This document shows positions 60,590 to 64,000 of a stretch of DNA of 64,000 nucleotides, piece by piece. The DNA lies in contig NZ_FOBO01000008.1 in NCBI RefSeq assembly GCF_900109855.1, positions 62,001-126,000 on the forward strand, given 5' to 3'. A program made the translations under genes and the position numbers. The DNA is from Roseovarius tolerans. Lineage in GTDB: Bacteria > Pseudomonadota > Alphaproteobacteria > Rhodobacterales > Rhodobacteraceae. Below the pieces are notes generated by a model. That model worked only from the letters and a program-made list of their open reading frames with translations, was not told the origin of the DNA and made no database searches. Within the stretch, counting starts at the first letter, position 1; each line of letters starts with the position of its first letter.

Positions 60590-62392
60590 ATGAGAAAGCT
60601 ACCGCTTTTGACCTCTGGGATCGCCCTTTGCGTTGCCACCATGGCATCCGCAAACGATGATCTCATGACCCAGATGGATGACCCCAAGCAATGGGCGATC
60701 CAGACGGGTGACTACGCCAACCAGCGTTATTCCGAACTCGATCAGATCAATGCCGACAACGTGGGTGACCTTCAGGTCGCGTGGACGTTCTCGACCGGTG
60801 TTCTGCGCGGGCATGAGGGCTCGCCGCTGGTGATCGGCGACACGATGTATGTGCACACACCGTTCCCGAACATCGTCTATGCGCTCGATCTCGCCGACGA
60901 GGGCAAGATCAAGTGGAAATACGAGCCGCGCCAGGACCCCGAAGTGATCCCGGTGATGTGCTGTGACACGGTCAACCGCGGCGTCGCCTATGCGGATGGC
61001 AAGATCTTCCTGCATCAGGCCGATACCAAGGTTGTCGCGCTCAACGCCGATACCGGCGCTGTCGAGTGGGAGGCCGTGAATGGCGATCCCTCCAAGGGTG
61101 AGACCAACACCGCCACGGTGCTGCCGGTGAAGGACAAGATCATCGTCGGCATCTCGGGCGGCGAGTTCGGTGTTCAGGGCCATGTGACGGCCTATGACAT
61201 GAAGACCGGCGAGCAGGTCTGGCGCGCCTATTCGGTGGGCCCGGATGATCAGATTCTGTTCGATCCCGAAAAGACCACCGCGCTCGGTGAGCCGGTTGGT
61301 GCTGACAGCTCGCTCAAGAGCTGGGAAGGCGATCAGTGGAAGATCGGCGGCGGCACCACATGGGGCTGGTATTCGGCCGATATGGAAGAGAACCTCTTCT
61401 ATTACGGTTCTGGCAACCCCTCGACCTGGAACCCGGCGCAGCGCCCGGGCGACAACAAGTGGTCGATGACCATCTTCGCACGTGACATCGATACCGGCGA
61501 GGCCAAGTGGGTCTATCAGATGACGCCCCATGACGAATGGGACTATGATGGCGTCAACGAGATGATCCTGACGGATCAGGAGATCGACGGCGAGGCGCGC
61601 AAGCTGCTGACCCATTTCGATCGCAACGGTCTGGGCTACACGATGGACCGCGTGTCGGGTGAATTGCTGGTGGCCGAGAAGTTCGACCCGGTGGTGAACT
61701 GGACCACGGGCGTGGATATGGACCCCGAGTCGGACACCTACGGTCGTCCGGCGGTGGTGGCGCAGTATTCCACCGAGCAGAACGGCGAGGACGTGAACTC
61801 GACCGGCATCTGCCCGGCCGCCCTTGGCACCAAGGACCAACAGCCATCGGCTTACTCGCCGAAGACGGAAATGTTCTACGTGCCGACCAACCATGTCTGC
61901 ATGGACTATGAGCCGTTCCGCGTGGCCTATACCGCCGGTCAGCCCTATGTGGGCGCCACGCTGGCGATGTATCCTGCGCCGGACAGCCATGGCGGCATGG
62001 GCAACTTCATCGCCTGGGACAATATCAACGGCGAGATCAAGTGGTCGATCCCCGAGAAGTTCTCGGTCTGGTCGGGCGCGCTGGCCACGGCGGGTGACAT
62101 TGTCTTTTATGGCACGCTCGAAGGTCATCTCAAGGCGGTGCATGCCGAGACCGGGGAAGAGCTTTACCGCTTCAAGACCCCGTCGGGCATCATCGGCAAC
62201 GTGATGACCTATGAGAGAGACGGCAAGCAGTATGTCGGCATCCTGTCGGGTGTTGGTGGCTGGGCCGGGATCGGTCTTGCGGCTGGCCTGACAAACCCCA
62301 ATGACGGCCTCGGTGCCGTGGGCGGCTATGCTGCGCTGAGCGACTATACCGCTCTGGGTGGTCAGCTGACCGTCTTCGCTCTGCCGAACTGA
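60590..62392 (+). CDS. xoxF: lanthanide-dependent methanol dehydrogenase XoxF
   Basis: 600 aa with signal peptide ([19 protein letters not shown]). Eight-bladed PQQ propeller. The adjacent disulfide that stacks on PQQ is C124-C125 ([11 protein letters not shown]). The active-site motif is [14 protein letters not shown]318 is the catalytic Asp and D320, two residues later, is the extra Asp that ligates lanthanide and separates XoxF from calcium MxaF. Oxidises methanol in the periplasm, passing electrons to XoxG. Strong GGGAGGAGG site before ATG 60590. No mxaI or mxaF in the window. Confidence 0.97.
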   Translation: MRKLPLLTSGIALCVATMASANDDLMTQMDDPKQWAIQTGDYANQRYSELDQINADNVGDLQVAWTFSTGVLRGHEGSPLVIGDTMYVHTPFPNIVYALDLADEGKIKWKYEPRQDPEVIPVMCCDTVNRGVAYADGKIFLHQADTKVVALNADTGAVEWEAVNGDPSKGETNTATVLPVKDKIIVGISGGEFGVQGHVTAYDMKTGEQVWRAYSVGPDDQILFDPEKTTALGEPVGADSSLKSWEGDQWKIGGGTTWGWYSADMEENLFYYGSGNPSTWNPAQRPGDNKWSMTIFARDIDTGEAKWVYQMTPHDEWDYDGVNEMILTDQEIDGEARKLLTHFDRNGLGYTMDRVSGELLVAEKFDPVVNWTTGVDMDPESDTYGRPAVVAQYSTEQNGEDVNSTGICPAALGTKDQQPSAYSPKTEMFYVPTNHVCMDYEPFRVAYTAGQPYVGATLAMYPAPDSHGGMGNFIAWDNINGEIKWSIPEKFSVWSGALATAGDIVFYGTLEGHLKAVHAETGEELYRFKTPSGIIGNVMTYERDGKQYVGILSGVGGWAGIGLAAGLTNPNDGLGAVGGYAALSDYTALGGQLTVFALPN

Positions 62393-62421
62393 TCGACTGC
62401 GATCGAGACTCGACAAACTTC

Positions 62422-62452
62422 CGGACTGGCGCGCCATGCGCGTGCCAGTCCG
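62422..62452 (+). terminator. strong hairpin between xoxF and xoxG
   Basis: A 13-bp stem (one G-U pair) with a 5-nt loop: the left arm begins CGGACTGGC at 62422 and the right arm ends GCCAGTCCG at 62452. It lies 30 bp after the xoxF stop and 23 bp before xoxG. No T tract. Likely partial terminator or mRNA stabiliser making xoxF message exceed xoxG message. Confidence 0.7.
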
Positions 62453-62474
62453 CCTGACATATCAGAGGATTTCC

Positions 62475-62978
62475 ATGACCCCACTCCGCAGCCTCATCGC
62501 CACCGCCCTTGCCGCCGGTCTGGCCAGTGCCGCCGCCGCGCAGGACGCGGGTGACAACATCGCCGTCGCCTATGAAGAGGACGGCCGCTATTTCACGGCA
62601 GACGACATTCCCACCTATAACGTGGCCGAGGATGGCACTGTGGACTGGCTGACGTTTTCCGGGTTCCGGCGCTATCATTCCGAATGCCATGTCTGCCACG
62701 GCCCCGATGGCGAGGGCTCGACCTATGCCCCCGCGCTGAAGAAATCCGCTGTCGAAATGGACTATTACGATTTCTACAGCGTCGTGGTGAACGGGCGCGA
62801 GAACGGCAACTCGGTGATGCCGCACTTCGGCGACAACCGGAATGTGATGTGCTATCTCGACGACATCTATGTCTATCTCAAGGCGCGCGGCATGGATGCC
62901 GTGCCACGCGGACGCCCGGCGAAGAAAGAGGCCAAGGCGGACGCGATCCAAGAGGACGAAAATGACTGCATGGGCTGA
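62475..62978 (+). CDS. xoxG: XoxF-associated cytochrome c (XoxG)
   Basis: 167 aa with a signal peptide (LRSLIATALAAGLASAAAAQ). Class I cytochrome c: heme motif C71-H-V-C74-H75 (HSECHVCHGPDGEG) and a distal Met in GNSVMPHFGDNRN. The C-terminal tail is charged (KKEAKADAIQEDENDC). It accepts electrons from XoxF. The next gene starts inside its last 17 bases. Confidence 0.94.
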   Translation: MTPLRSLIATALAAGLASAAAAQDAGDNIAVAYEEDGRYFTADDIPTYNVAEDGTVDWLTFSGFRRYHSECHVCHGPDGEGSTYAPALKKSAVEMDYYDFYSVVVNGRENGNSVMPHFGDNRNVMCYLDDIYVYLKARGMDAVPRGRPAKKEAKADAIQEDENDCMG

Positions 62979-63831
62979 TCTTGCCCGGTGCGCACGGCCT
63001 GCGCGCCTTGCCCTTGGCCTCGTCGCGGCATGGCTCGCGGCGGGGTTTGCCGCAGACGCGCGGGCGCAGACATCGGACCTGGTGTCAGAGAACGCGCTGC
63101 GGGTCTGCGCCGATCCGGCCAACATGCCGGCGTCTGCCGAGGACCAGAGCGGGTATGAGAACGCGCTGGCCGAGCTGATCGCGGACAAGCTGGGCGTGCC
63201 GGTCGAATACACCTGGTATCCGATGGCCACCGGTTTCATCCGCAACACCCTCAAGGCCAAACGCTGTGACGTGGTGATGGGCTATGCGCAGGGGCATGAG
63301 CTGGTTCAGAACACCAATCATTATTTCACCTCGGTCTACACGTTGATCGTGCCCAAGGATGGCCCGCTTGCCGGGGTGACCTCACTGTCGGATGCGGCCC
63401 TGAACGGGCAGCGCATCGGCATTGTCGCGGGCACGCCGCCCTCGGCGCATCTGGCGCGTAACGGGTTGATCGGGAAGGCGAAACCGTACCGGCTATTTGT
63501 CGATCGCCGCCATGAAAGCCCGGCCACCGACATGATCGCCGATCTGGAGGCGGGCGCAATCGACGCCGCGATCCTGTGGGGGCCGCTGGGCGGGCCGCTG
63601 GTCAAGCAGGGGCACCCTGGCCTTGCCGTGATCCCATTGGTCAACGAGACCGATCCGCCGCGCCTGTTCTTTCGCATCACCATGGGCGTCCGGCTGGGTG
63701 AGAAGGTCTGGGAACGCAAGCTGAACTCGTTGATCCGCCGTCATCAGGACGAGATCGACGCGCTGCTGCGCGAGGCCGGTGTGCCGCTGGTCAATGACAT
63801 GGGCACGGCGGTCAAAGAGCCTGAGGGATGA
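62962..63831 (+). CDS. xoxJ: XoxJ, quinoprotein dehydrogenase-associated periplasmic binding-like protein
   Basis: 289 aa with signal peptide (LALGLVAAWLAAGFAADARA). Type 2 binding-protein fold like amino acid binders: LRVCADPANMPASAEDQSGY, ENALAELIADKLGVPVEYTW, GYAQGHELVQNTNHYFTSVY. Relatives stand next to xoxF and its cytochrome and are thought to help activate or load the dehydrogenase. ATG at 62962 overlaps xoxG by 17 bp, and the next gene overlaps its stop by 4 bp. Confidence 0.92.
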   Translation: MTAWADLARCARPARLALGLVAAWLAAGFAADARAQTSDLVSENALRVCADPANMPASAEDQSGYENALAELIADKLGVPVEYTWYPMATGFIRNTLKAKRCDVVMGYAQGHELVQNTNHYFTSVYTLIVPKDGPLAGVTSLSDAALNGQRIGIVAGTPPSAHLARNGLIGKAKPYRLFVDRRHESPATDMIADLEAGAIDAAILWGPLGGPLVKQGHPGLAVIPLVNETDPPRLFFRITMGVRLGEKVWERKLNSLIRRHQDEIDALLREAGVPLVNDMGTAVKEPEG

Positions 63832-64000
63832 GACACGCGCTGATCCTCGTGGCGCTGCTGGGCCTGTCGGTGACAGCGGTGGCGCAGACGGTGCGCGAGC
63901 CCGATGGCTACCGGATGGATCAGTATCGCGGGCCGGTACCGGACAGCCTGACCGGGGGGCGGGTTCTCGATCCCGAGGCCGCGCATGAATTGTGGCAAGC
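63828..64000 (+). CDS. PQQ-dependent catabolism-associated CXXCW motif protein, N-terminal part
   Basis: Only the first 57 codons are in the window. It begins RHALILVALLGLSVTAVAQ, a signal peptide, followed by EPDGYRMDQYRGPVPDSLTG and DPEAAHELWQ. This start matches the rhodanese-like CXXCW-motif family that follows xoxJ in many methylotrophs and Rhodobacterales. The CXXCW site itself lies past the window edge, so the call rests on the N terminus and on the 4-bp overlap with xoxJ. Confidence 0.75.
   Translation, partial: MRHALILVALLGLSVTAVAQTVREPDGYRMDQYRGPVPDSLTGGRVLDPEAAHELWQ

Noticed and set aside
60469-60660. Possible upstream open frame overlapping the xoxF start
   Set aside because: Its ATGs lack a ribosome-binding site and its translation has no coding character; the overlap with xoxF seems accidental.

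Overview
The window looks like a marine Rhodobacteraceae (Roseobacter-group) alphaproteobacterium that is an aerobic anoxygenic phototroph. The evidence is the high GC content, the bch/puh gene order with ppaA-ppsR, the oxygen-dependent cyclase acsF, the TRAP transporter, the XoxF-type methanol dehydrogenase and a VPLPA-CTERM tail on an exported lipase. No rRNA, tRNA, insertion sequence, prophage or CRISPR array was seen.

Layout. (1) 1-9.4 kb, carbon and nitrogen compound uptake and oxidation: the end of a CoxE-like VWA protein and an XdhC/CoxI protein; a LysR regulator divergent from a TRAP transporter (small permease, large permease, binding protein); a three-part flavin/2Fe-2S dehydrogenase of the HcnABC/opine oxidase type; and an orphan family 5 binding protein. 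(2) 9.5-13.5 kb: an IclR regulator divergent from malate synthase G, a GlcG-like protein and a carboxymuconolactone decarboxylase-like protein. (3) 13.8-36.1 kb: one arm of the photosynthesis gene cluster. On the minus strand, read from high to low coordinates, it runs bchF-N-B-H-L-M, lhaA, puhA-B-C, a 98-aa unknown, acsF, puhE, hemA. On the plus strand are ppaA-ppsR and bchG-(PucC-like)-bchP-idi. Perfect TGT-N12-ACA PpsR sites lie in the bchF/ppaA intergenic region and just before bchG. The puf genes, bchCXYZ, bchIDO and carotenoid genes are not here. (4) 36.1-43.0 kb, minus strand: yajC, a fused secDF, a TauE/SafE-type permease, a Mth938-like protein and ccmA-B-C-D-G for cytochrome c maturation. 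(5) 43.2-55.5 kb, a mixed region: a pentapeptide-repeat membrane protein with a base-composition shift, repeat-rich intergenic DNA, aconitase acnA, a DUF1223 protein, a DUF1638 protein, a membrane protein, a corrinoid-binding protein, a GDSL lipase, a radical SAM protein preceded by a perfect SOS box, a homocysteine methyltransferase, and the F1-ATPase zeta inhibitor. (6) 55.6-64.0 kb, methanol and formaldehyde oxidation: a SoxYZ-like carrier, a zinc metallohydrolase of the quinoprotein relay type, an uncharacterised exported protein, glutathione-dependent formaldehyde dehydrogenase, S-formylglutathione hydrolase, lanthanide-type xoxF, its cytochrome xoxG, xoxJ, and the start of a CXXCW-motif protein.

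How the parts work together. HemA makes 5-aminolevulinate. BchH, BchM, AcsF and DPOR (BchL, BchN, BchB) convert protoporphyrin IX to chlorophyllide, BchF hydrates the vinyl group, BchG adds the geranylgeranyl tail and BchP reduces it. Idi supplies isoprenoid units. PuhA, B, C, E and LhaA build the reaction centre and LH1. PpsR, with its B12-binding antagonist PpaA, would set expression by oxygen and light. In the last block XoxF oxidises methanol to formaldehyde and passes electrons to XoxG, and the glutathione pathway carries formaldehyde to formate.

The observations most worth a second look are: the corrinoid protein plus homocysteine methyltransferase pair, a probable split methionine synthase; the 11-bp-period GTCGGTAT repeat arrays upstream of two unrelated genes; the SOS box before the radical SAM gene; the PpsR sites; the strong hairpin between xoxF and xoxG; and several unknown proteins embedded in defined pathways. 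All calls rest on reading the sequence and family knowledge; no search was run.
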